Positions 8,233 to 16,242 of a DNA stretch of 21,134 nucleotides are shown piece by piece. The stretch spans positions 1 to 21,134 of the forward strand of contig JBQCGJ010000264.1 in assembly GCA_051955775.1 (NCBI GenBank), written 5' to 3'. Numbering within the stretch: position 1 is the stretch's first letter; each line of letters begins with the position of its first letter. The stretch comes from DASUHT01 sp051955775 (GTDB lineage Bacteria > Actinomycetota > Thermoleophilia > Gaiellales > JAICJC01). A model generated the notes under the pieces. The model was not told the origin of the DNA. It ran no database searches and worked only from the letters and a program-made list of their open reading frames with translations. The translations under genes and the position numbers were made by a program.

Positions 8233-9212
8233 GCGACGCCCCGCTGTTGCGGGTCGAGAACCTGCACGTGTGGTTCGACCTCAGCGGAGGCGGCGAGCTG
8301 CACGCGGTGCAGGGCGTCGACCTCGAGCTGTTCCCCGGCGAGCGGCTGGGCCTGGTGGGCGAGTCGGGCTGCGGCAAGACCACCTGCATCCTGGCCCTGA
8401 TGGGCCTCTTGCCCGCCAGCGCCAGCGTCTCGGGGAACGTCATCCTTGAAGGCACTGACATCCTGGCCCGTGGCGAGGAGTCCGTCAGCCCGCACCGCTG
8501 GAAGGACATCGCGATGGTGTTCCAGGGCGCCATGAACGCTTTCAATCCGGTGAAGACGATCGGTGAGCAGATCGCCGAGCCGATGGAGCTGCACGGCACC
8601 GCCTCCGGACGCGCTGCCCGGCTGCGAGTGCGCGAGCTGCTTGAGCTGGTGGGCATCCACGGCGACCGGGCCACCCGCTACCCGCACGAGTTCTCGGGCG
8701 GCATGCGTCAGCGGGCGGCGATCGCCATGTCGCTGGCGTGCGATCCCAAGGTGCTGCTGGCGGACGAGCCGACCACCGCGCTGGACGTGATGGTGCAGGC
8801 CCAGATCCTGGAGCTCCTGGTGTCGCTCACGAACGACCTCGGGCTGGCCATGATCCTGGTCACCCACGACCTGCCCGTGGTCGCCCAGGTGTGCCGGCGC
8901 ACGGCAGTCATGTACGCGGGCGAGATCGCGGAGGAGGGGCCGGTGGCGACCCTCTACCACGACCCCCGGCACCCGTACACGCGCATGCTGTTCGCTGCCA
9001 CGCCTGACCTGCACGGCGACGAGGATGTGCTGTCCATCCCCGGCGCGCCGCCGCGGCTCGACCGCGACATCGAGGGCTGCCCGTTCGCGCCCCGCTGCGA
9101 CTCTGCCTTCGCCCGCTGCGCGGTCGACCATCCCGTGGTGCGCGAGGTCGGCGAGCGGCACATTGCCGCCTGCCATCTCAACGAGGTGCCCAGCGAGGTG
9201 GCTGCTGGATGA
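8229..9212 (+). CDS. ABC importer ATPase, DppD/OppD type
   Basis: 327-residue cytoplasmic ATPase with all ABC motifs: Walker A GESGCGKTT (44-52), Q-loop Gln99, signature FSGGMRQR (155-162), Walker B VLLADEPTTALD (175-186) and switch His213 in VTHD. The C-terminal oligopeptide-transporter extension contains CPFAPRC, with the cysteine pattern seen in DppD/OppD. The GTG start overlaps the permease stop (GTGA). It pairs with the next gene to form the heterodimeric ATPase of the importer. Confidence 0.95.
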   Translation: MSDAPLLRVENLHVWFDLSGGGELHAVQGVDLELFPGERLGLVGESGCGKTTCILALMGLLPASASVSGNVILEGTDILARGEESVSPHRWKDIAMVFQGAMNAFNPVKTIGEQIAEPMELHGTASGRAARLRVRELLELVGIHGDRATRYPHEFSGGMRQRAAIAMSLACDPKVLLADEPTTALDVMVQAQILELLVSLTNDLGLAMILVTHDLPVVAQVCRRTAVMYAGEIAEEGPVATLYHDPRHPYTRMLFAATPDLHGDEDVLSIPGAPPRLDRDIEGCPFAPRCDSAFARCAVDHPVVREVGERHIAACHLNEVPSEVAAG

Positions 9213-10234
9213 GCGCGCAGCCGATCCCGAGCACCGAGCCCGCACAGCCCCTGCTCGAGGTGACAGATCTGATCACGCGCTATCCCGTGCCTCGGGGGAT
9301 GACCGGCACGATCATGCGCCGGCCGCAGCTCGAGGTGCACGCGGTGGAGTCGGTCAGCTTCTCCGTCGCCGAGGGCGAGATGGTGGCGCTGGTCGGCGAG
9401 TCCGGCTGCGGCAAGACCACCACCGCCCAGACCGTCATGCAGATGGTCGTGGAGAGCGCCGGATCGGTGCGGTTCCGCGGCCAGGAGCTGACGGCCCTGA
9501 CCCAGAAGCAGCTGCAGCCGCTGCGGCGTGAGATGCAGATCATCTTCCAGGATCCGTACGAGTCGCTCGACCCGCGGTTTCGCGTGCGCGACACCGTCGA
9601 GGAGCCGCTGCTCATCCACGGCATCGGAAACTCCGCCGCGGAGCGGCGGGAGAAGGTGCTGGACGCGCTCACCCGGGCCGGGCTGACGCCGCCTGACCTG
9701 TATATCGAGCGCTACCCGCACGAGCTGTCGGGTGGCCAGCGCCAGCGCGTCGCGATCGCCGCCGCCCTGGTGCTCGAGCCGCGCCTGCTGGTGGCCGACG
9801 AGCCCGTGTCGATGCTGGACGTGTCGGTGCGGGCGGGCATCCTGTCCCTGCTGGACGATCTTCGCAAGAGTGGGCTGGGCATCCTCATGATCACGCACGA
9901 CCTGTCCACCGCTGCCCACTTCGCGGACCGGATCTGCGTCATGTACCTGGGCCGGATCGTGGAGGAGGGCCCGGCCAAGGACGTCGTGCGTAACCCGCAG
10001 CACCCGTACACAAAGGCGCTGATTTCGGTCGTCCCCAAGCGCGACCCGCGAGACACGACGGTGCCGCAGATCCTGACCGGCGAGACGCCGAATCCGGTGT
10101 TCGTGCCGCCCGGCTGCCGGTTCCATCCGCGGTGTCCCGTGGCCATCGACCGGTGCAAGCAGATCGACCCGCAGCTGGAACCGGCCAAGGAGGCGGACAC
10201 ACCTGCCCACCGCGCCGCCTGCATCCTGACGTGA
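9209..10234 (+). CDS. ABC importer ATPase, DppF/OppF type
   Basis: 341-residue second ATPase of the importer: Walker A GESGCGKTT (63-71), FQDPYESLDPR (113-123), signature LSGGQRQR (173-180), Walker B LLVADEP (193-199) and switch His230. The C-terminal extension has CRFHPRCP, as in DppF/OppF. It is about 30 residues longer before Walker A than DppD, as is typical for the F-type subunit. ATG 9209 overlaps the previous stop (ATGA), and its stop overlaps the peptidase start (GTGA), tying transport and peptide cleavage into one translational unit. Confidence 0.95.
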   Translation: MSAQPIPSTEPAQPLLEVTDLITRYPVPRGMTGTIMRRPQLEVHAVESVSFSVAEGEMVALVGESGCGKTTTAQTVMQMVVESAGSVRFRGQELTALTQKQLQPLRREMQIIFQDPYESLDPRFRVRDTVEEPLLIHGIGNSAAERREKVLDALTRAGLTPPDLYIERYPHELSGGQRQRVAIAAALVLEPRLLVADEPVSMLDVSVRAGILSLLDDLRKSGLGILMITHDLSTAAHFADRICVMYLGRIVEEGPAKDVVRNPQHPYTKALISVVPKRDPRDTTVPQILTGETPNPVFVPPGCRFHPRCPVAIDRCKQIDPQLEPAKEADTPAHRAACILT

Positions 10235-11181
10235 GCGAGGGCGGGCAGCGCTGGCGAGACCTGGGCGGCCCCGTCGGCCTGTTCCCGACAGGCCCTCGGA
10301 ACGCGATCACCGACGTGGCCGGCGTCAAGGTCGGCCACTCCCAGGCGTCGAGCGGCCAGGCCACGGGCGTGACGGTGATCGTGCCGCCGCTTTTGCCCGC
10401 GCGGGCCGGCACGTCGACGGTGAACGGCGTGGGTGAGCTGACCAAGAAGCTCGAGATCGACGAGTGGGGGATCATCCAGACGCCCGTCTACCTGTGCGGC
10501 ACGCACGCCGTGGGCATGGTCTACCACGCCGCCGTGCTGGCGGCCGGCGGCAGCCCCGACCGCACGATCATCCCGGTGGTCGGCGAGTGCGACGACTCCG
10601 ACATGGGCGACTCCCGCACAGTCACGGTGGAGGACGTCAACGCCGCGCTGGCGGCGGTCGGCGAGGATGTCCCCGAGGGCACGGTCGGCAGCGGCACCGG
10701 CATGACCTGCTTCGGCTTCCCCGGCGGCATCGGCACCGCCTCGCGGGTTGTCCGCGGGCACACGGTGGGTGTGCTTCTGATGTGCAACTTCGGCGACCGC
10801 GAGCGGTTCACGTCCGGCGGTCTGCGGTTCGAGCCCGAGGACGGCCCGACCGCCCCGGAGGGCTCGTGCATCGCCGTATGCGCCACCGACGCGCCGCTGT
10901 CCGCCCTGCAGCTCAAGCGGCTGTCACTGCGGCCGCTTCTGGGACTGGCCCGGGCCGGGTCATATGCCTCCAACGGCAGCGGCGAGATCGCCCTCGCGTT
11001 CAGCACGACCCGCGAGCAGGCCTACCCGACGGGTGAGATGTCGTCGCTGTTCGCCGCCGCGTACGAGGCAGCCGAGGAGGCGGTGTACAACTGCCTGGTG
11101 GCGGCCACGCCGGGCCGTCGCCTGAACGGCCGCCGGCAGGATGCGTTCCCCAAGGAGCGGATCCGCCGCCCAGCCGGCTGA
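10231..11181 (+). CDS. P1/DmpA-family self-processing aminopeptidase
   Basis: 316-residue protein of the DmpA/BapA (MEROPS P1, peptidase family S58) group. These enzymes cut themselves before a serine or threonine that becomes the catalytic N-terminal nucleophile, and they remove N-terminal L-, D- or beta-amino acids from peptides and amides. Visible motifs are GPRNAITDVAGVKVGH near the start, VGSGTGMTCFGFPGGIGTAS (152-171), the predicted cleavage site between Gly211 and Ser212 in EGSCIAVCATDAPL, and ARAGSYASNGSGEIALAFST. No signal peptide is seen. It is coupled to the importer by a GTGA overlap, so it should act on imported peptides. A beta-aminopeptidase role fits the adjacent beta-lysine pathway but is inferred. 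Confidence 0.9.
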   Translation: MSEGGQRWRDLGGPVGLFPTGPRNAITDVAGVKVGHSQASSGQATGVTVIVPPLLPARAGTSTVNGVGELTKKLEIDEWGIIQTPVYLCGTHAVGMVYHAAVLAAGGSPDRTIIPVVGECDDSDMGDSRTVTVEDVNAALAAVGEDVPEGTVGSGTGMTCFGFPGGIGTASRVVRGHTVGVLLMCNFGDRERFTSGGLRFEPEDGPTAPEGSCIAVCATDAPLSALQLKRLSLRPLLGLARAGSYASNGSGEIALAFSTTREQAYPTGEMSSLFAAAYEAAEEAVYNCLVAATPGRRLNGRRQDAFPKERIRRPAG

Positions 11182-11182
11182 C

Positions 11183-12145
11183 GTGCAGGCCCCCGGCAAC
11201 CCGCCGCGGCTCGACGAGCTGGTCGCACCGCACCCGGTGGCCGCGGTCGTCGGCCTGGCCAAGAACGCCGGCAAGACCACCGTCCTGAACCACCTCCTGG
11301 AGCGGCTGCCGGGTCCTGTTGGACTGGCGTCACTGGGGCTGGACGGCGAGCTTCGCGATCACCTGACGGGGCTGGCCAAGCCCCGCGTGCGCCCGCCGGC
11401 GGGGAGCCTCGTGGCCACCGCAAGCGAGCTGGCCGCGGGTGCCACGATCGCTCGAACGCTGCCCTTCCGCACAGCCGTGGGGGAGGTCGTGCTGGTGGCG
11501 GCGCGTGATGAGCCGGTGCTCGTGTCCGGGCCGGCGCGGCTGGACGAGCTGGATTCGGTCGTGGCGGAGCTGCGCGGCTGTGGGATGCGGCGGGTGCTGC
11601 TGGAGGGCGCGCTGGGCCGGCTGGGGCCCGCCGCACCGGGCCGCGCGGACGCCGTCGTGCTGGCCGCCGGGGCGGCCATGGCGTCGAGCCTGGACGACTA
11701 TCGGCTGCGGCTGCGGCTGGCCCTGGACGCGCTCGATCTGCCCGTTGGCGACCGGCCGGCCGCCCGGCCCGCCGCGCATGCGGCGGGGTTCGCGCCCGAG
11801 CGGGCCGGCCGCATCGCGCGCGAACGGCCCGATGTCGTGGAGGTCGGCGGCGCGGTCACGGGCCCGCTGCTGGAGCTCTTGATGCGCCGGTCGGTGGGAG
11901 TGACGGTGGCGGTTGCGGATGCCACCCATGTGCTCGCCCGGCCGCAGCAGGTGGCCCGGGCGCGGCGCGCCGGTGTCGAGCTGGTGGCCCGCAGAGCGCT
12001 CCCCATCGTGGCCGTCACGGCCAGCCCGTTCCACCCCGACCTGGCGTTCGACGAGGCCGACACGTTCGAGGTCGTGGTGGGGGCGGTGGCCGGGCGCTGG
12101 CCGGTGTACGACGTCGTTTCGGGAAGATCGCGCGACTGCATGTAG
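11183..12145 (+). CDS. P-loop protein, candidate KamB-like aminomutase reactivation factor
   Basis: 320-residue protein with a clear Walker A loop GLAKNAGKT (24-32) near the N-terminus and little else that I recognise with certainty. It sits one base after the peptidase stop and 54 bases before kamD. In lysine- and ornithine-fermenting bacteria, small P-loop and MutS-like genes beside the aminomutase (KamB, KamC) are associated with reactivating the B12/PLP enzyme. Position plus P-loop suggest a KamB-like role, but I could not align it by search. No KamC-like MutS homologue is present in this window. The start is uncertain: GTG 11183 or, 14 codons upstream and overlapping the peptidase gene, ATG 11141. 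Confidence 0.65.
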   Translation: MQAPGNPPRLDELVAPHPVAAVVGLAKNAGKTTVLNHLLERLPGPVGLASLGLDGELRDHLTGLAKPRVRPPAGSLVATASELAAGATIARTLPFRTAVGEVVLVAARDEPVLVSGPARLDELDSVVAELRGCGMRRVLLEGALGRLGPAAPGRADAVVLAAGAAMASSLDDYRLRLRLALDALDLPVGDRPAARPAAHAAGFAPERAGRIARERPDVVEVGGAVTGPLLELLMRRSVGVTVAVADATHVLARPQQVARARRAGVELVARRALPIVAVTASPFHPDLAFDEADTFEVVVGAVAGRWPVYDVVSGRSRDCM

Positions 12146-12199
12146 GCTCCCGGCCAGGGCCCCGTGGACCGGCACGCCCCGGTCGGGGAGAATGCGCGC

Positions 12200-13756
12200 A
12201 TGACACTGGATCTCGACCGCGGCCTGGTGGAGGAGGCGTTCGGCCTCGCCGACGAGATCGCCGGACCGGTGATCGAGCTGGCCGAAGCACACACCACGGT
12301 CAGCATCGAACGCACGGTGGCCCGGCTGTTCGGGGTGGACGGCGTGGACGACCTCGGCGTGCCGCTGCCGAACGTGCTGGTGGACGCGCTGGGGCCGCGC
12401 CTGGGCGGCGGGCTGGCGCTGCCCCTGGCTGGGGCGTGTGCGTCGTCGGGCAGGTCGCCGCAGCAGGTGGCGGAGGCGGTCGCCGCCGGAGATCCGGCGC
12501 TGAGCGATGCACAGCCCGGCCCGGGGGACCGCGAGCTTGCGGCCCGCCTGGCGGCCGAGGCCGACGCTCGCATCGCCGCACAGCGTTCGCGTCGCGAGCA
12601 GTTGATCGGGGAACTGGGCGACCCGCCCACGCCGTGGATGTACGTGATCGTGGCCACGGGCAACATCCATGAGGACGCGAGCCAGGCGCAGGCGGCGGCG
12701 CGGGCCGGGGCGGACGTGATCGCCGTCATCCGCTCGACCGCCCAGAGCCTGCTCGACTACGTGCCGTACGGCGAGACGACCGAGGGGTTCGGCGGCACGT
12801 ACGCGACCCAGGCCAACTTCCGGCGCGTGCGGACGGCGCTGGACGAGGTGATGGGCGAGCTCGGGCGCTATCTGCGGCTGACCAATTACGCGTCGGGCCT
12901 GTGCATGCCCGAGATCGCCGCCTGCGGGGCGCTGGAGCGCCTGGACATGATGCTGAACGACTCCATGTACGGGATCCTGTTCCGCGACATCAATCCGCAG
13001 CGCACGTTCTGCGACCAGTACGTGAGCCGCATGATCAACGGCCGCGCCGGCATCGTCATCAACACCGGCGAGGACAACTACCTGACCACCGCGGCGGCTC
13101 ACGAGGCGGGCCACACCGTGGTGGCCTCGAACTTCGTGAACCGCGCCCTGGCGCTGCGGGCCGGTATCCCGGAGGCCCAGATCGGGCTCGGGCATGCGTT
13201 CGAGATCGACCCGGAGCGGCCTGGGCAGCTGGTCGAGGAGTGGGGGCAGGCGCTGCTGGTTCGCGAGCTGTTCCCGGACTGCCCGCTGAAGTACATGCCG
13301 CCCACCAAGCACGTCACCGGGGACATCTTCCGCGCCCACGCGCTGGGCTCGGCGTTCAACCTGGTGGGAGTGGCGACGGGCCAGCACATCCAGCTGCTGT
13401 CGATCCTCACCGAGGCGGTGCACACGCCGTTCGTGGCCGACCGGCTGCTGGCGATCCAGGACGCGCGGCGGGTGTTCAGCTCGGCGCGTCCGTTGGCCGA
13501 GTCGCTCCAGCCGGTGCCGGGTGGGCCGCTGGAGCGGCATGCACAGGCGGTGCTCGCGCGCACGGTGGAGCTGCTTGGGCGGGTGGCCGAGGTGGGCATG
13601 CTGGAGGCGATCGAGGCGGGCTGGTTCGCCGACACGCCGCGTTCACGCGACGGCGGGCGCGGCCTGGAGGGCGTGGCGCCGCGCGAGCCCGGCTACCACA
13701 ATCCCTTCCTCGACCTGTGGGAGCCGCGGATCGCGGAGGTGATGGCCGGTGGCTGA
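12200..13756 (+). CDS. kamD: Lysine 5,6-aminomutase alpha subunit
   Basis: 518-residue large subunit of the adenosylcobalamin- and PLP-dependent aminomutase that moves the terminal amino group of beta-lysine (or D-lysine) to C5, giving 3,5-diaminohexanoate (or 2,5-diaminohexanoate). It matches the clostridial KamD in length (about 516) and throughout its core: AEAHTTVSIERTVARLFGVD (28-47), VIVATGNIHED (149-159), SLLDYVPYGETTEGFGGTYA (183-202), NYASGLCMPEIAACG, LNDSMYGILFRDIN and INTGEDNYLTT. ATG 12200 has a good GGGGAG ribosome site at 12185-12190. Its last 8 bases overlap kamE, whose GGAGGT site lies inside kamD. The gene is intact, unlike its partner. Confidence 0.96.
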   Translation: MTLDLDRGLVEEAFGLADEIAGPVIELAEAHTTVSIERTVARLFGVDGVDDLGVPLPNVLVDALGPRLGGGLALPLAGACASSGRSPQQVAEAVAAGDPALSDAQPGPGDRELAARLAAEADARIAAQRSRREQLIGELGDPPTPWMYVIVATGNIHEDASQAQAAARAGADVIAVIRSTAQSLLDYVPYGETTEGFGGTYATQANFRRVRTALDEVMGELGRYLRLTNYASGLCMPEIAACGALERLDMMLNDSMYGILFRDINPQRTFCDQYVSRMINGRAGIVINTGEDNYLTTAAAHEAGHTVVASNFVNRALALRAGIPEAQIGLGHAFEIDPERPGQLVEEWGQALLVRELFPDCPLKYMPPTKHVTGDIFRAHALGSAFNLVGVATGQHIQLLSILTEAVHTPFVADRLLAIQDARRVFSSARPLAESLQPVPGGPLERHAQAVLARTVELLGRVAEVGMLEAIEAGWFADTPRSRDGGRGLEGVAPREPGYHNPFLDLWEPRIAEVMAGG

Positions 13757-14483
13757 GGTGCTGCCGTACGGCGACACGCTGGGCGACGGCATGGTGCAGC
13801 TCAGCTTCACCCTGCCGGTGCCGGCGGACGCCCGCGCCCGCGAGATCGGCCGCGCGTTCGTGGCCAACCTTGGGCTGCGCGAGCCGCAGATCGTGCATAC
13901 GGCCGAGGTCGACCCCGGCACCACCATCTAAGTGGCCGAAGCGAAGGCCGCGGCCGGGATCGACCCGGACACGGTGGAGGCGTCGGAGGTGGAGGCGCCG
14001 CAGCTCGGATTCAAGGAGGTCAACGACCTGATCGAGCACCGGCTGCGCAGGCGGGTGGTGGTGGTCGGCGCGGCCATCGAGACGGATGCGCATACCGTTG
14101 GCATCGACGCCATCATGAACATGAAGGGATTCGCCGGGGACTACGGGCTGGAGCGCTACCCGTGGATCGAGGCGGTCAACCTGGGTGCCCAGGTGCCGTG
14201 CGAGCGGCTGCTGCGGGAAGCGGTCGAGCGGTCGGCCGACGCGATCCTGGTGTCGCAGGTGGTGACGCAGAAGCAGGTGCACGCGCGCCAGCTCACGAAG
14301 CTGGCCGACCTGCTGGAGGCCGAAGGCCTGCGCGACCGCTTCCTGCTCGTGTGCGGCGGGCCGCGGCTGTCCAACACGTTCGCCAAGGAGCTGGGCTACG
14401 ACGCCGGCTTCGGGGCCGGGTCGGCCCCCTCGCAGGTGGCGGCGTGGATCGCGACCGAGCTGGTGGAGCGGGCGGGCGTCTAG
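13749..14483 (+). pseudogene. kamE: Lysine 5,6-aminomutase beta subunit, interrupted by an in-frame TAA
   Basis: One continuous reading frame of 245 codons including both stops encodes the B12-binding subunit, but codon 61 (13929-13931) is TAA. The first part has the KamE start PYGDTLGDGMVQLSFTLP. After the stop the frame is unchanged and carries the B12-ligand motif DAHTVG (His at codon 115), the lysine that forms the PLP Schiff base in IMNMKGF (codon 126, equivalent to Lys144 of the clostridial enzyme), ILVSQVVTQK and LLVCGGPRLSN. The stop falls in the segment that aligns with TFFVVYG in the clostridial protein, where an aromatic residue is expected. One base change from TAC or TAT would explain it. 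The GTG start at 13749 has GGAGGT at 13735-13740. Options are a sequencing error, a recent nonsense mutation, readthrough, or restart at the adjacent GTG (13932). Confidence 0.85.
13932..14483 (+). CDS. Downstream kamE segment: B12-binding domain, possible restart product
   Basis: The 183-codon frame directly after the internal TAA begins with GTG (TAAGTG) and holds the whole cobalamin-binding domain, including DAHTVG and the PLP lysine. No ribosome binding site is visible before it. Separate translation would depend on termination-restart at the stop. It would lack most of the N-terminal dimerisation segment encoded by 13749-13928. It is listed so that the intact domain is not lost; the simpler reading is that it is part of one damaged or mis-sequenced kamE. 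Confidence 0.45.
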   Translation: MAEAKAAAGIDPDTVEASEVEAPQLGFKEVNDLIEHRLRRRVVVVGAAIETDAHTVGIDAIMNMKGFAGDYGLERYPWIEAVNLGAQVPCERLLREAVERSADAILVSQVVTQKQVHARQLTKLADLLEAEGLRDRFLLVCGGPRLSNTFAKELGYDAGFGAGSAPSQVAAWIATELVERAGV

Positions 14484-14501
14484 CGCGCGGTGCCGATGGG
14501 G

Positions 14502-14834
14502 TCAGGCCGAGCGAGACCCGCGCTGCGCGGCCTTCACCAGCGGCTCGACGTCCGAGATCACCTCGTCCAGCCCCAGCACCACAAACACCTCGCTGGAGCC
14601 GTCCGCGAGCGTCAGCCGCAGCCGTTCCCGCAGCCCGCCGTTGAACAGCCCGTACGTCCTCGGCGACTTCTCGACGGCCGTGATGTCACGCAGCCTCGCA
14701 GCCCACAGGTGCTTGGGGTTGCCGCGGTGCGGCGTGAACGTCGCCTCCCTGGAGGTGAACTCGAGCTGACCGCCGATCGCCCGCCAGCCCTTGGCCCGGT
14801 TGGCGCCGTAGCTGTGCAGCACCTTGTCGCTCAT
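14502..14834 (-). CDS. Small GRAM/PH-like domain protein, function unknown
   Basis: About 110 residues from ATG 14834, with no signal peptide or membrane segment. The pattern GGQLEFTSREATFTPHRGN, then HLWAARLRDITAVEKSPRT, then LRLTLADGSSEVFVVLG resembles the strand order of GRAM/PH-like domains (an 'is it visible, convert, W..I..V' layout). A TTG at 14876 would extend the frame by 14 residues but would run into the first of two direct repeats, so ATG is preferred. It is convergent with kamE, with only 18 bases between the two stop codons. Its link to the lysine genes is unknown, and it may be a bystander inserted between kamE and kal. Confidence 0.65.
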   Translation of the reverse strand: MSDKVLHSYGANRAKGWRAIGGQLEFTSREATFTPHRGNPKHLWAARLRDITAVEKSPRTYGLFNGGLRERLRLTLADGSSEVFVVLGLDEVISDVEPLVKAAQRGSRSA

Positions 14835-14867
14835 GGTGTCCGGATCATCGCTGGTTGAGACGACGGG

Positions 14868-14907
14868 CACCGCCAAGTGGCAGTCGGTGACACCGCCAAG
14901 TGGCAGT
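14868..14907. repeat. Two 17-bp direct repeats, 23-bp period, each with a dyad
   Basis: CACCGCCAAGTGGCAGT occurs at 14868-14884 and 14891-14907. Each copy contains the inverted repeat GCCA-AG-TGGC (14872-14881 and 14895-14904). The second copy extends further as CAC-x-GCCA-AG-TGGC-x-GTG. They lie between the two leftward genes, just upstream of the small GRAM-like gene. They could be a paired operator or a short REP-like repeat. Confidence 0.6.
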
Positions 14908-14913
14908 GCTCGC

Positions 14914-15759
14914 TCACCAGCACCGCGCCCATTCCGGCGCCGGCTGCGGATCGGGCGTCAGGCCGCCCAGATCGTGAGTCCACACGGGCGCCCAGTCGCT
15001 GCCCGTCCGCTCCCGGATCTGGATCGTCCCGTCCGTCCCGGCGATCAGCAGCCGGCCGTGCGGATCCCAGTCGGCCCACGCAGCGCCGGCAAGCGGGCTG
15101 ACTGCGCCGCCAGACGCGAGCCGGTACGAGGCCACGACGCCCTCCACCGCAGGCGCCCCGAAGCTGTGGCCGTGGTGGACGAGAACGAGTGCGTCATCCG
15201 CCGCGCCCGGCCTCTCGCGCCGCAAGGCGAGCACGGCATCGGCCGGCACGGAGGCTGTGCCCGGCTCCACGGGCACCCACCCACGGCGCAGCTCGTTGGC
15301 CACGTCGCGCCCGTCGAATCCGCTGCGACCCATCCCGCGCAAGGGCGGCAGCGGGCGCATCTCACCGGGATAACTCCCGTGAGAGGGCTGCCACCCGTCG
15401 CCGTACGGATGCAGGAGCGCGCCGTCGTCGTCGAAGCCGAGGCCGACCGTCCAGGTGCTTCCGACATGCCACGCGGCCAGCGCGGTCAGCCACGGTGCCT
15501 TCGACACCGCGTGGTAGGCGTCCCACGGCGGCGGTCGGGAGGTGTGCGCGAAGTACGCCAGCAGCCCGCCGTCGGGCGAGACGTCGCAGCGCCGCGGGTA
15601 CAGCGTGCCGTGCAGCCAGGCTCCGCCCTCGATCCGCGGCTCGTCGAGGTGCCACCGCAGCACATGAAACCACCCGCTCGGCCCCCGGCGCAGCACCATC
15701 GCCACCGGCGCGGCGCGGGCCGGCAGCACATGCAGGCGGGGCGGGGTGGAGGCTGCCAC
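14914..15759 (-). CDS. Beta-propeller-like protein, function unknown
   Basis: 281-residue protein from a GTG start at 15759. It has repeated short strand patterns ending in W or D typical of WD40-like propellers, for example RCDVSPDGGLLAYFAHT (about 57-73), WTVGLGFDDDGALLHPYGDG and WADWDPHGRLLIAGTDGTIQ. No signal peptide, membrane segment or catalytic motif is visible. I do not recognise a named family. It lies head-to-head with kal across a 65-base gap and tail-to-head with the GRAM-like gene, so the two leftward genes may form a small unit. Confidence 0.65.
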   Translation of the reverse strand: MAASTPPRLHVLPARAAPVAMVLRRGPSGWFHVLRWHLDEPRIEGGAWLHGTLYPRRCDVSPDGGLLAYFAHTSRPPPWDAYHAVSKAPWLTALAAWHVGSTWTVGLGFDDDGALLHPYGDGWQPSHGSYPGEMRPLPPLRGMGRSGFDGRDVANELRRGWVPVEPGTASVPADAVLALRRERPGAADDALVLVHHGHSFGAPAVEGVVASYRLASGGAVSPLAGAAWADWDPHGRLLIAGTDGTIQIRERTGSDWAPVWTHDLGGLTPDPQPAPEWARCW

Positions 15760-15781
15760 GCAGGCAAACGCTAGCGGCCCG

Positions 15782-15787
15782 TATCAT
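15782..15787 (+). promoter_or_regulatory. Possible -10 box (TATCAT) for kal-kce
   Basis: TATCAT lies 38 bases before the kal ATG in the 65-base gap between divergent genes. No convincing -35 box is seen at the usual distance. The gene order requires a + strand promoter here, because the two preceding genes point left. Confidence 0.3.
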
Positions 15788-15824
15788 GGCGCGGACGCGA
15801 GCACGACGATGCGGGGGTGCGCTG

Positions 15825-16235
15825 ATGAGCGAGGGCATGACGGTGGAGTTGCGGACGCGGCTGTCGGCAGCCGACGTTCACTATGGCGGCAACCTGGTCG
15901 ACGGGGCGCACGGGATGGAGCTATTCGGCGACGTTGTGACCGAGCTGGCGATCCGCACGGACGGCGACGAGGGGCTGTTCGCGGGTTACGAGAAGGTCGA
16001 GTTCCTGGCCCCGTTGTACGGCGGGGATTTCGTGCGGGCCAAGGGCACCATCGTCCGCATGGGCAACACGAGCCGCACCGTCGACCTGGAGATCTGGAAG
16101 GAGATCACGGCCCGGCCGGACGTCAGTGGCTCTGCGGCAGACGTGCTCGATCCGCCCGTGCTGGCCACGCGGGCCCGCGGCACCTATGTGGTCAAGGCCG
16201 AGTCGCGCCGCGGCGCGGGTGGCCGGGGCGGCTGA
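15825..16235 (+). CDS. kal: 3-aminobutyryl-CoA ammonia-lyase
   Basis: 136-residue hot-dog-fold enzyme that eliminates ammonia from L-3-aminobutyryl-CoA to give crotonyl-CoA, the last specific step of lysine fermentation. The blocks DVHYGGNLVDGAHGMELFGD (17-36), TELAIRTDGDEGLFAGYEKV (39-58) and EFLAPLYGGDFV (59-70), then RMGNTSRTVDLEIWK (78-92) match Kal closely, and the length matches the family. ATG 15825 is preceded by a G-rich site; ATG 15837 is an alternative. kce follows 7 bases after its stop. It is separated from kdd and kamDE by two leftward genes but belongs to the same pathway. Confidence 0.92.
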   Translation: MSEGMTVELRTRLSAADVHYGGNLVDGAHGMELFGDVVTELAIRTDGDEGLFAGYEKVEFLAPLYGGDFVRAKGTIVRMGNTSRTVDLEIWKEITARPDVSGSAADVLDPPVLATRARGTYVVKAESRRGAGGRGG

Positions 16236-16242
16236 GGATCGC

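Noticed and set aside
11330..13540. Very long minus-strand open frame (736 codons) opposite the P-loop gene and kamD
   Set aside because: It is the mirror of strongly conserved kamD codons, rich in Arg/His/Gln without any family pattern; an antisense shadow.
14498..14508. GGGGTCAGGCC as another REP-like copy
   Set aside because: Only a 9-base core pairs, with one G-T pair, and it overlaps the end of the GRAM-like gene; too degenerate to call.
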